Shown here: one piece after another, positions 26,722 to 35,366 of the stretch
How positions within the stretch are numbered: the first letter of the stretch is position 1
Layout of the letters: the number at the start of each line of letters is the position of its first letter
Assembly (NCBI RefSeq): GCF_021731985.1
Contig: NZ_JAKFWH010000061.1
Span: forward strand, 1-39,397
DNA from: Nitrosomonas sp.
Lineage (GTDB): Bacteria > Pseudomonadota > Gammaproteobacteria > Burkholderiales > Nitrosomonadaceae
Reading direction: 5' to 3'
Length of the DNA stretch: 39,397 bases
Program-made: the position numbers and the translations under genes
Notes under the pieces: model-generated
Database searches by the model: none
What the model was told of the DNA's origin: nothing
What the model saw: only the letters and a program-made list of their open reading frames with translations

Positions 26722-28632
26722 ATGAATGGGATGATCCCCCCTCCCAAGTTAGGTACGTATACGACCCCGCCAACCAATCAAAAGCAGCCTTGGCTTATAT
26801 GGAAGCCCAAGGGCTATCTTGGGTCACATGGCTTAATGTTGCTATTGCTACTGATCTCATTGACGCTACTGATGGTATTGGCCCGCGTAATCGCAGCACC
26901 AGGTATGCCGTTGGCTGACTGGCCGTTGCTCGATATATTGGGTCAATTTGGCGCCATGCTCAACCATACACTAACTTTGACATGGGTGCCGCATTCTGAC
27001 CTCGATACAGTGGTTTACTTGTTGCTGCTACCCACAGCGGCGCTGCTGATTTCGATTGTGCGGTTGACCTTTGGTTTGCGCGTACTTGGCTACCGCTCGG
27101 TGCTAGTTGCAGTGGGTTTCTACGAAATCGGCATTCTGCCTAGCCTTATGGTTATCGCCGTGGTGGTGGGTGTTATCATATTACTGCGACCGACTATGCA
27201 ACGAGTGCGACTGCCTTTGTATGCACGTGTCTCCATAGTCCTTAGCGTCACAGCGTGCGTCCTGGTTTCTTCACTATTTATTGGTTCTTGGTTACGCTCG
27301 GAGTGGATATGGAGCCTAGCCTTCTTCCCGGTTATCATCCTGGCCATGATGGCCGAATCCGTCGCTAGAACGTTGGATGCGGAAACCCCGAGATCGGCTG
27401 CCTGGCGGCTGGCTTGGACGATAGCCATTGCGCTGGTACTGGTGACGCTGATGAACAACTCGGTAGTGCTGGACGTGTTGCTACGCTTCCCAGAACTGAT
27501 GTTACTCCAACTGCTAAACATCGTGTTGGTATCCGAGTACTTCGACCTTCGTCTGTTTCAGGACTGGCATAACACCGGCATTGGTGCGACCATCTCCAGA
27601 CTGCTACACAAAGCATCCACTGCTACGGTTCGGAAACCGCGAGTGGCAGTAATACGCAACCGATTGTTACACGGCACAATTGGTCAACTCGGGCCAGCCG
27701 CATCGGCTAAGAGTCAGTCAGATTCGGTGCAGCACCTGGTCAATGCTTTGCAGGACGAAGGCTATGTCGTCAAGGTGGTCGAAGGCGATAGATTGCTTCT
27801 GAACGAATTGCGGAAATTCCTAGTGCCTCATCCGCGTACCGGTATACCAGGCGGCATTGCACTGAATCTTAGTAACGGTATTCAAGGTTACGGTCGTCAC
27901 ATTCATGTGCCAGCTATGCTTGAGATGGCTGGTATAGCCTACACTGGACCTGATCCGATCGGCCATGCACGGCTACAGGATCGTTTTACGTTGCTTTCTC
28001 TGTTGCAGCAGGCTGGTGTGTCGGTTCCATTCTTTTGTCTGTTACATGGCCCAGATTCTTCACTTGCTGATTTAGCTTTTCCGGCGCTTGTGCTCCCGCG
28101 CAGCGATCCCGAGGCAGCTATTTTAGTCAAAACGGGCAATGACGTTGCTAAGGCGATTGAACGAATTAGCGCGAGTTACGATCAGGAGATTTTGCTTCAA
28201 AGTCGAATTTCAGGGCCAGAATTCCGAGTCACAATACTTGGAAACATGCATCTGGAATGTTTGCCTTTGCTGCGTATCGATGCTTCTAGTCAGCAACGCG
28301 AGTGTCCCGCATTGATCGAAAATACCCTAGCCGATCGCATCCGCGACTGTGCTTGCCGTGCTTATCGTGTTGCGGGTTGTAGAGATTATGCACGCGTCGA
28401 TCTTCGCCTGAATGCAGATGGCGAGCCTTGTGTCGTGGGAATATACGTACAAGGGATCTTTGCTCGCAAGGGCTCCGTGGCTATCATGATCAAAGCTGCA
28501 GGCTTGGATTGGAATGGCTTACTGCGGCATATCGTCGAATTAGCGGCAGCGCGTACAGGAGCTGAGCTGGCGACAAAACTCCAAGTTAATGGCGTATGCA
28601 AGAAAATTCACCTACCACTAATTCAGCAGTGA
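26722..28632 (+). CDS. Polytopic membrane protein fused to a degenerate D-Ala-D-Ala-ligase-like ATP-grasp domain
   Basis: 636 residues. The first ~280 hold about seven to eight membrane helices (GLMLLLLLISLTLLMVLARV to LLQLLNIVLVSEYF); their pattern, including LTFGLRVLGYRSVLVAVGF and FFPVIILAMMAESVARTL, recalls the 7TM domain fused to inactive transglutaminases beside RimK-type ligases (PF14402-like, from memory). Residues ~305-630 resemble D-Ala-D-Ala ligase: GYGRHIHVPAMLEMAGIAYT and YARVDLRLNADGEPC. Key ligase residues are altered: the Lys in the KP motif is Leu458 (LVLPRSD) and the E-x-N metal motif reads G573-I-Y575, while Asp560 remains. The domain is therefore probably not a normal ligase. 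It is in the operon 3 bases behind the HlyD gene. Confidence 0.75.
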   Translation: MNGMIPPPKLGTYTTPPTNQKQPWLIWKPKGYLGSHGLMLLLLLISLTLLMVLARVIAAPGMPLADWPLLDILGQFGAMLNHTLTLTWVPHSDLDTVVYLLLLPTAALLISIVRLTFGLRVLGYRSVLVAVGFYEIGILPSLMVIAVVVGVIILLRPTMQRVRLPLYARVSIVLSVTACVLVSSLFIGSWLRSEWIWSLAFFPVIILAMMAESVARTLDAETPRSAAWRLAWTIAIALVLVTLMNNSVVLDVLLRFPELMLLQLLNIVLVSEYFDLRLFQDWHNTGIGATISRLLHKASTATVRKPRVAVIRNRLLHGTIGQLGPAASAKSQSDSVQHLVNALQDEGYVVKVVEGDRLLLNELRKFLVPHPRTGIPGGIALNLSNGIQGYGRHIHVPAMLEMAGIAYTGPDPIGHARLQDRFTLLSLLQQAGVSVPFFCLLHGPDSSLADLAFPALVLPRSDPEAAILVKTGNDVAKAIERISASYDQEILLQSRISGPEFRVTILGNMHLECLPLLRIDASSQQRECPALIENTLADRIRDCACRAYRVAGCRDYARVDLRLNADGEPCVVGIYVQGIFARKGSVAIMIKAAGLDWNGLLRHIVELAAARTGAELATKLQVNGVCKKIHLPLIQQ

Positions 28633-28675
28633 TTGACAGCATAGACGCTGCTTCACGTACAGCCAGAGTTCGCTG

Positions 28676-30292
28676 ATGTCCGTATTGTTTTCGAATATCG
28701 TACCACGCGGAGGATGGTTCGGTTTAACTCTGGTATTGACGTGCATGTTGGCGAGTACTGGAGCCATTGCCCAGACCGGCAGCGATACTAGCGTATCTTG
28801 TACCCGCGACACAGGTCCTGCCAGTATTACCCCTGCAAGTTGGTCTGACGCAGCACAAACGCGAACGGCGTTGACGAAGCGTGGATTTAACAAAATCGGT
28901 TTTGTCACGCGTGATGGCAAAATCTTGGTAGCACATATCTATCGACCGAGTCGTTTTGACCCTGTAAACGGACCGATATGGTTTGTGATGCACGGTATAA
29001 AGCGCAATGCCGACTACTACGTGGAGACCGCCGCGCCTGTGGCTGAACGTTACCAAGCGCTGACCATTGTGATCGAATTCTCGCACCGATACTACCCGGC
29101 TAGTGAAGATTACACACTAGGCATTACGTCGCGTGGCCGCGCAGATACTCGAGCGGTGCGTGAAGGCCGCTATCACAAACCTGATGCTTATCTGTACAAT
29201 GAAATCGAGCGTGTGTTTGAAGCAGTACGATTGACTCTTGATGGCAAACAGCGCGGCTATTACCTATTCGGTCACAGTGCCGGCGCACAATTCACACACA
29301 GGATGCTAACTTTCGTACCCTGTGCGCGCGTGCTCGGTGCTGTAGCTGCAAACGCTGGTTGGTATACCCTGCCGATAGTCGATAATCGGAAACACTTCGG
29401 TATGCCTTACAGCTTACGCGGCATACCATCTGAACGTGTTGATATAAAAGCACTTTTATCTGCGCCACTCATGCTGCTGCTTGGCACGCACGATAACAAA
29501 GGACCTGACGCTGACCGCAATGTGCGCAATAATTCCGCGACCCTGGCTCAGGGCGTCCATCGGCTTGCTCGTGGCCGACATTATTTTGAGACCGGTCAAT
29601 CGCTTGCGCGCTCGCTGAACACACCTTTTGCGTGGCAATTATTCCAGGCTCCAGGAGCTGAGCACGATGTCCAGCAGGTGATTGCTTCAGCTGGCCACTT
29701 GCTGTTCGCTTCTAAAACGGAACCGGTTTGCATATCAAGCACAGCGGATGAAGCCAATAAGCTCGTTTTCCACGAAATCATGGTTAATCCAATCGGTACC
29801 GTGAATGATGCCAACCACGATGGTGTTTTTCATGCAAGACATGAACAGTTTATTGAGATCTTTAACGCAGGTAATGCACCGGTCTGTCTGGGAGGATGGA
29901 CGCTTGAAGGTATTAAATGGCGCACGTGGCATCTCTTCCCGCTTGGTCGCGCATTGGCGCCAGGAAAGGCGTTAGTTGTGTTCGGTGGTGGCATACCCAC
30001 CGGTGAATTCGGCGGCACCATCGTGCAACGTTCTACGTCAGCCAGCGGGATAAATCTTGATTATGACGGTGATATTCTAACAATGCGCGATGCAAATGGC
30101 ATAACGGTCAGACGGCTTTCCTGGGGTCATTGTGGCGGTATGGTATGTAATACCGATCACTGGCGTGGCAGCCTTCCCCTGAAAAGCTCGCTCGTTCGCT
30201 GGCCAGATCCCGATGGCCAGTGGCAAGTACACGGAAAGATTTCCAGTATCCCTATGTCGCCAGGCTTGAAAAGCAATGGTGATGTGTGGTAA
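28676..30292 (+). CDS. Secreted alpha/beta hydrolase with C-terminal lamin-tail domain (second paralogue)
   Basis: 538 residues. A signal peptide (to about residue 32, ASTGAIAQ) sends it out of the cytoplasm, and several Cys residues are compatible with disulfides there. The hydrolase domain (about 60-350) has WFVMHGIKRNADYY, the nucleophile elbow YYLFGHSAGAQFTHRML with Ser201, and EHD near 330 as candidate His. It aligns by eye to the cytoplasmic hydrolase at 24629. Residues about 360-538 form a lamin-tail domain: LVFHEIMVNP, EQFIEIFNAGNAPVCLGGWTL and LVVFGGGIPTGEFGG. Bacterial lamin-tail domains occur in secreted nucleases and hydrolases and are thought to aid anchoring or binding. The gene is 43 bases after the membrane ATP-grasp gene. 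Confidence 0.82.
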   Translation: MSVLFSNIVPRGGWFGLTLVLTCMLASTGAIAQTGSDTSVSCTRDTGPASITPASWSDAAQTRTALTKRGFNKIGFVTRDGKILVAHIYRPSRFDPVNGPIWFVMHGIKRNADYYVETAAPVAERYQALTIVIEFSHRYYPASEDYTLGITSRGRADTRAVREGRYHKPDAYLYNEIERVFEAVRLTLDGKQRGYYLFGHSAGAQFTHRMLTFVPCARVLGAVAANAGWYTLPIVDNRKHFGMPYSLRGIPSERVDIKALLSAPLMLLLGTHDNKGPDADRNVRNNSATLAQGVHRLARGRHYFETGQSLARSLNTPFAWQLFQAPGAEHDVQQVIASAGHLLFASKTEPVCISSTADEANKLVFHEIMVNPIGTVNDANHDGVFHARHEQFIEIFNAGNAPVCLGGWTLEGIKWRTWHLFPLGRALAPGKALVVFGGGIPTGEFGGTIVQRSTSASGINLDYDGDILTMRDANGITVRRLSWGHCGGMVCNTDHWRGSLPLKSSLVRWPDPDGQWQVHGKISSIPMSPGLKSNGDVW

Positions 30293-30423
30293 ATAAACAT
30301 CAAAGCATTGCAACCCAAAATCCATTGGTTTTGAGGTTCGGCAGCGGCAATTCTAAGAAGAAATAGCTACCGGCGTCGCTAATTGAGCGCGTCTTAAGAC
30401 ATACTCACATTAAAAATAATTAG

Positions 30424-31482
30424 ATGACTGAATACCTTATCACATTCGTTGGCGATACAAGTTTTGGCGAAAACTACCGGTCTCGATTAAATGGTGAAGA
30501 TCTTATCAAGTCTAAAGGGCGTGCATACTCACTGCAGGGTGTGGCACCGCTGCTACTTGCATCTGACCTAGTCGTAGCCAACCTTGAAACGCCGTTGACT
30601 CAGCAAAAGAATTCTCTCCTTGAAGGCCACAAGAAATACATCCACTGGTCAGATCCTGTAGAATCCCCCAGAGTTCTTAAAGAACATAACATCAGTGTTG
30701 TTTCGCTAGCAAATAACCACACCGTTGACTGTGGGATTCAGGCCTTGGCTGAAACGTTTGAGAGTCTGGAAAAAAACCAGATCAAGTGGTTTGGCGCAGG
30801 CCTTACTGCATTGGATGCGCAGCGCCCTTACCGCAAGAAAGTCACCGTAGGAGATAAAAACTTGCCGCTAGTTGTGATTGGTGCTTTCGAGTACCGCTCC
30901 GTCTATAAGCATCGTTATGGTTTTTACGCTAATGGCGACTCGCCTGGTGTTAACCGACTTACGATCAATCGCATCAGCAACCAGATTGAACGGCTTAAAA
31001 GCAAAACACCGCAACCATTTGTGATCGTCTATCCTCACTGGGGAGAAAATTATGACTGGCACTCCTCGGAACAAGCACTCCAGGCTCGTACCATGGCAGA
31101 GGCCGGTGCAGATCTCATCGTCGGCCATGGGGCGCATATGCTGGGCGGTATAGAGCGTATCGGCGCTGCCTGGACGTTGTATAGCCTGGGGAATTTGGTA
31201 TTTAATTCTCCAGGTGGCTACAGCAAGCACAATGCGCCTCCCTACAGCCTAATCGCCTGCATGCGCATAAAAGCGGAAGCGGAAGCCATTTCAATCGAGC
31301 TCAGACTCTACCCGATTCTTACCGATAATCAGCTGACTGACTTCCAATCACGCCCGGTAAACGAGCAAGAGATCATCGAGATCGTCCAGTTGATGCAGAG
31401 CCACAGTGCATCTGTTCCTATCGAGACTTTCGGATTGCATCACGATCGTTTCGGTTACTATTTCGAGATTCCCATCTGGTAG
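30424..31482 (+). CDS. CapA/PgsA-like metallophosphatase-fold protein, without signal peptide
   Basis: 352 residues of the CapA (poly-gamma-glutamate capsule) family, a calcineurin-like fold. Motifs in order: ITFVGDTSFG near the start, VVANLETPLT, VVSLANNHTVDCG, VIVYPHWGENYDWHSSEQ and LIVGHGAHMLGG, which supply the metal ligands Asp, Glu/Asn, Asn-His and His. In Bacillus, PgsA/CapA is membrane-bound and needed for poly-gamma-glutamate synthesis or export. Here there is no signal peptide or membrane helix, and the start cannot be extended because an in-frame TAG immediately precedes the ATG. Thus it is probably cytoplasmic. The 131-base gap before it contains the palindrome GTCTTAAGAC (30391-30400) and may hold a separate promoter. 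It is convergent with the CphA-like gene. Confidence 0.85.
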   Translation: MTEYLITFVGDTSFGENYRSRLNGEDLIKSKGRAYSLQGVAPLLLASDLVVANLETPLTQQKNSLLEGHKKYIHWSDPVESPRVLKEHNISVVSLANNHTVDCGIQALAETFESLEKNQIKWFGAGLTALDAQRPYRKKVTVGDKNLPLVVIGAFEYRSVYKHRYGFYANGDSPGVNRLTINRISNQIERLKSKTPQPFVIVYPHWGENYDWHSSEQALQARTMAEAGADLIVGHGAHMLGGIERIGAAWTLYSLGNLVFNSPGGYSKHNAPPYSLIACMRIKAEAEAISIELRLYPILTDNQLTDFQSRPVNEQEIIEIVQLMQSHSASVPIETFGLHHDRFGYYFEIPIW

Positions 31483-31575
31483 GGATCTTTGCAAAAGCCC
31501 TTCTGCGAATTCTTAGCTCACTGCCTTTTTAATTATATTCTTCTTAAAACAAATTCTTGCAGAGGTTTCTAGTAA

Positions 31576-33831
31576 TTAAATCTTAAATCTACACTCACTT
31601 AGCACGCGGTAGATGTGCGAGGATTCAATGCCGAGTCCAATCGCTGCGGCACTTGCAGCTAGCGCTGCCCGGAGAGCACTGTCCGTATCCATGTCACCCG
31701 CACTGGCAGTAAGTCTAGTTCTTAAAAGCTCGAACTGCTCAGGGCTTATGCCTCCAAACAAAAGTGTATCTTCATGCGCAACCATCTGTTGGTCTTCTTT
31801 AGAACTTTTAGTTCTCAAACCCATCTTTGCCAGGATTGACCATGATGTCGATTTAGGATGGCTGGTTGTAGGTTTGGAATAGTTGGTCTTCGTTACGATC
31901 CTGCATACCCTGGGTAATGCAATGCCATGGATGATCGAAGTGGCGAAATCATCGCCATCAAAAGCATAGATGGTGTCAATAGTTGCGCAGGCAGCGACAC
32001 GTATCGCATTCAGTACGTCAGTGTTGAATAATTCTCCTGTGTCATCGACGTGCCCTGATCTAGATGAATTAACAATCACGGTATGATTGATGGGGTTATT
32101 ATCAAGACCAAACGACAAAATGTCGCCGGGTTTCAACTCAAGCACAGCAACGTCCACGTCGGGGTCAAGCAGAATGGCACGCGCCGCATCCGGTGGTGAA
32201 ATGTCTCTCAAAGCGGTCTCATGGCCGGCACTATAAACACGCCCGCCAACCATCAGACCGACTTGGCGACCAGCCTTGGTAAGCATACTAGCCAGTATCC
32301 GCGCAGTGGTTTCGGTATCACCCGTGCCGGTTACTGCTACGATCGGCACCAGAGCTGGCTGATTAGGTGGGAATAGCATCTCCATGATCGCCTTCAGTGC
32401 TTGTCCTGTCTTGTCTACATCTGCCCATAGATGAAAGATGTCGCCTGGACGAGAATTGATTCCGTTGATTCGTCCGCCGTTCTCCCACATTGAAGTGCTA
32501 ATGTCGGTTGTTAGAATGTCGACACCGACGATATCAAGCCCGATTGCCCGGGCCGCCCGCTCTGCAATCTTGCGGTTTTCCGGATGCACGTTTTCCGTTA
32601 CGTCATGCGCTATACCGCCAGCAGACAAATTTGCGTTACGGCGCAAATAAACGATCACATCTTTGGCTGGCACGGACTGCCGGTCGTAACCCTGAACCAA
32701 GAGCAGACGATCTGCCAGTTCATCCAGCGGAAGAGTGGTCAGCATAGACGCTTGGTCAGTTCCTAGACGAAACTGGCTATTGACTTGAGTAACGAGCTGC
32801 TCGATTGAGTGAACGCTATCTCCAACGACGTGAGCGGGTATACGCTTCAGCGCCGTACAAAATCTGCCGTTTACTACCAGCAGACGGTAATCATTACCCT
32901 CGATCAACTCCTCAACCAGCACGGAGCGATCGAATTCACGGGCACGCTTGTATGCTTCTCGCACCTCGCTACGATCATATAGGCCAATGCTGACTCCGTT
33001 ACCACTGTCAGCATTGTTCGGTTTTATGACAACCGGATAACCAATGTGCTTTGCCGCCTTGGCAGCTTCTCTTTCTGTATTTACACGTTTGTAGCGCGGC
33101 GCACACAAGCCAATATAGGCGAGAATGCGGCGTGTGTAATCCTTGTTGGCAGCGATGTCGTCGCTAACCACGTTGGTGAAACTGGTCTTCGCTCCATTTA
33201 TGCGCTGCTGGTAACGGCTGTGACCGAGAACTAGCAAACGACCGGCCAGTTTTCTAACGGGAATGCCGCCCGCTCGTGCAGCACTAATGAGAGCATGGTC
33301 CTGTTTTTTTAACCGGTGCTTCTGTACAAAAGCATGGAATTTACTTAGTAGGATCTCCACATCAAAGCCAAGGCGCTCTGCATCTTCTGGCGATCGGGTA
33401 AGCTGCCCAGACTCTGCTGCCGCTAGTAGCTCGACAGCCAACTGCGCTGAATGGAAACAAATATCAGGATCTTCTTCAGGCACGTAGGGCACGACTGCGT
33501 CACTTACTCCCAGCCAGCGCGAAGCCTCCGCACGGACGCAAACTGGTTTGATACCGACCACGCCCTGCAGTACCATGCATGCATGCTCGAACAGATGGCA
33601 AACAGCCGACGCCCCTTCATCCCTATTTTGCCTGTATCCGGCCGTCACGCCGCAGGACTCCATGTGGTTGCGCAGTCCCGGAAGTATGCCTTCAAGTGCG
33701 TCCAACAGTATTGCGGCTGTTTGCCGTTCCGGCGATGTTATTGATTCTGAAAGTGAGAATAAGATAACAGGGAACTGAGCGTACACACTTGGCCCAGAAA
33801 AAACTTTCGATGATCTGATTGCCAAATTCAT
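31576..33831 (-). CDS. Cyanophycin-synthetase-like protein with altered ATP-grasp and Mur-ligase motifs
   Basis: 751 residues, about 120 shorter than CphA. The N-terminal ~160 residues match the CphA N-domain pattern (SSKVFSGPSVYAQFPV, ILPGLRNHM, LFEHACMVLQGVVG). An ATP-grasp domain (about 215-490) keeps Lys270 in VVIKPNNADSGNGVSIGL, but where CphA has E-V-N-x-x-P-G this reads G457-I-N459-S-R-P-G. The Mur-ligase-like domain starts at 498 with GTGDTETT (502-509) in place of GTNGKTTT, so the P-loop Lys is Thr506; further on VAVLELKPGDILSFGLDN keeps the family shape. CphA polymerises Asp and Arg into multi-L-arginyl-poly-L-aspartate. With these losses the second active site should be dead and the first altered. 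It overlaps the protease gene by one base (TAATG). Confidence 0.8.
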   Translation of the reverse strand: MNLAIRSSKVFSGPSVYAQFPVILFSLSESITSPERQTAAILLDALEGILPGLRNHMESCGVTAGYRQNRDEGASAVCHLFEHACMVLQGVVGIKPVCVRAEASRWLGVSDAVVPYVPEEDPDICFHSAQLAVELLAAAESGQLTRSPEDAERLGFDVEILLSKFHAFVQKHRLKKQDHALISAARAGGIPVRKLAGRLLVLGHSRYQQRINGAKTSFTNVVSDDIAANKDYTRRILAYIGLCAPRYKRVNTEREAAKAAKHIGYPVVIKPNNADSGNGVSIGLYDRSEVREAYKRAREFDRSVLVEELIEGNDYRLLVVNGRFCTALKRIPAHVVGDSVHSIEQLVTQVNSQFRLGTDQASMLTTLPLDELADRLLLVQGYDRQSVPAKDVIVYLRRNANLSAGGIAHDVTENVHPENRKIAERAARAIGLDIVGVDILTTDISTSMWENGGRINGINSRPGDIFHLWADVDKTGQALKAIMEMLFPPNQPALVPIVAVTGTGDTETTARILASMLTKAGRQVGLMVGGRVYSAGHETALRDISPPDAARAILLDPDVDVAVLELKPGDILSFGLDNNPINHTVIVNSSRSGHVDDTGELFNTDVLNAIRVAACATIDTIYAFDGDDFATSIIHGIALPRVCRIVTKTNYSKPTTSHPKSTSWSILAKMGLRTKSSKEDQQMVAHEDTLLFGGISPEQFELLRTRLTASAGDMDTDSALRAALAASAAAIGLGIESSHIYRVLSECRFKI

Positions 33832-35366
33832 TATTTAACCGTGAAATAAAGGCGGGTATTATACACCCCCTCTCCATACAACCCGCGAGCTTTTACTCGC
33901 CACAAGTACTTTCCAACACCTAAAGAGATATTCGGGGTCGCTTGGCATAGCTTACCATCCTTGCAAGCAGAACTCGCCGGCATCCAGTCCGTAGAATATA
34001 CGGTTTGATTTTTTGAACTATCCCAGACTAGAATCCTGTAATCTTTAGCATCGGGGATTCCCGGTCCGCCTATTGTAGCTTCCCAAGAAAAAGTTGGGAG
34101 GCTGCCAACGATCTGATCTGATGCAGGGGACAAGGGTTTTACATCCACGGCGCCTTTCATTGAGCTAGAGTAAAGCGTAAAATCAATCGGGTCTGTCCAG
34201 ACACTCCATCCGCTGCTGTTACTCGCCCATACGCTCCAATAGTGGCGGCCATCAGAATCGCTCATTTTCGGAGCAACTTTACACACCCCGTCCAAGCAGA
34301 TATCAGCTGCGTTATAATACTGATAAGATAAAATATTCTTCGCTCCATCCATAAAGGCCATCCCACTTCCATTAGGTGATAACCCAATCATCAGGGCATA
34401 TTGGGAGGCAAGTGGGTTGTGCTTCCATGTAAATCCAGGGGAATAAGTCTTTAAAACCGTATTATCCAGAGGGGACGATTGAACGGGTTGAGTCAATTTT
34501 TGCCAAAGCTCTGGCCGAAATCCTGCGTAGGTTGGAGATGTTTTCATGATTGCTAAGGCATCGTAGGCATCACAATCCGGTTTAGCAGTCACACCATTTT
34601 TGCAGCTAGTATTGGTGCCAACTGGAATTCCCGTAGGTACTCCATTATATTTAATGTTTGGATTACTGAAGAAAGGAATCCGTGGACACTTTTTTCCAAG
34701 GTTCAGGCATTCATTCTCATAGGCCATAATTGTACGCCATCCCGCATCAGTACTGACATAGCCGCGGGCGTAAGGGTAAGGAACTTTTTTATCAGCAGTA
34801 ACATACCAATCATGTTGAGCGCCCATGGTATGTCCGATTTCATGGGAAAAAGCAGTAGTATCCATGCTTTTCCAATCTACCACCGCAAATGGCGCGTACT
34901 CAGACAAACTTGAATCGTTTTTGTACATAACATTTGCATCCCCATTAGTCCATCCATTCCATACCCCCTGGGCATCAACTATCAGCAACACTAAATCCGC
35001 CCCGTTTTTGTCTCTCAGTGTGTGAATCTCGTCGATAATTCCATCGATCTTGGATTCCATGGCCAACAAGACTACATCGGAATCGGCAAAATCGATCTCT
35101 TGGAAGTCAATAGAAGCTGAATAAACCAGCCGCAACCGGGTATCAATGCCACTGTTTCTGAACACTGTATTGGTGTTGATGATGGCGTGTACAATATTTT
35201 TCTCATTAATAGCTTTTCCCGCTGCTGGCGAATAGAGCACCATGACATCAACTATTTCACTCGCTCGTGCATTTCCCCATCCGAAAGGAATAAATAGAGA
35301 AAAACAAAGAACAAATACGATGTTGTTAAAAATTCGAGTTACTAAAATTTTCTTGCTATTTCTCAT
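33831..35366 (-). CDS. Secreted reprolysin-like metzincin metalloprotease
   Basis: 511 residues. A signal peptide spans about residues 1-36 (ending ARAS). The zinc-protease domain (about 38-260) carries the full metzincin motif FSHEIGHTMGAQHD, with His175, Glu176, His179, Gly182 and His185, and a plausible Met-turn at IMAYENEC. Several Cys residues suggest disulfides. The C-terminal half (about 290-511) is built of two repeats, each with a Trp-rich beta pattern (FTWKHNPLASQYALMIGLS... and FSWEATIGGPGIPDAKDYR..., ending YWSVWAS and YLWRVKA), resembling fibronectin-like or binding domains. The stop codon overlaps the start of the CphA-like gene, so the two are translationally coupled, an unusual pair for a protease. 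Confidence 0.88.
   Translation of the reverse strand: MRNSKKILVTRIFNNIVFVLCFSLFIPFGWGNARASEIVDVMVLYSPAAGKAINEKNIVHAIINTNTVFRNSGIDTRLRLVYSASIDFQEIDFADSDVVLLAMESKIDGIIDEIHTLRDKNGADLVLLIVDAQGVWNGWTNGDANVMYKNDSSLSEYAPFAVVDWKSMDTTAFSHEIGHTMGAQHDWYVTADKKVPYPYARGYVSTDAGWRTIMAYENECLNLGKKCPRIPFFSNPNIKYNGVPTGIPVGTNTSCKNGVTAKPDCDAYDALAIMKTSPTYAGFRPELWQKLTQPVQSSPLDNTVLKTYSPGFTWKHNPLASQYALMIGLSPNGSGMAFMDGAKNILSYQYYNAADICLDGVCKVAPKMSDSDGRHYWSVWASNSSGWSVWTDPIDFTLYSSSMKGAVDVKPLSPASDQIVGSLPTFSWEATIGGPGIPDAKDYRILVWDSSKNQTVYSTDWMPASSACKDGKLCQATPNISLGVGKYLWRVKARGLYGEGVYNTRLYFTVK

Noticed and set aside
27120..27521. 133-residue minus-strand open frame
   Set aside because: Antisense to the membrane-helix coding region of the 7TM/ATP-grasp gene; its low-complexity Ser/Thr/Ile content is a by-product of that.
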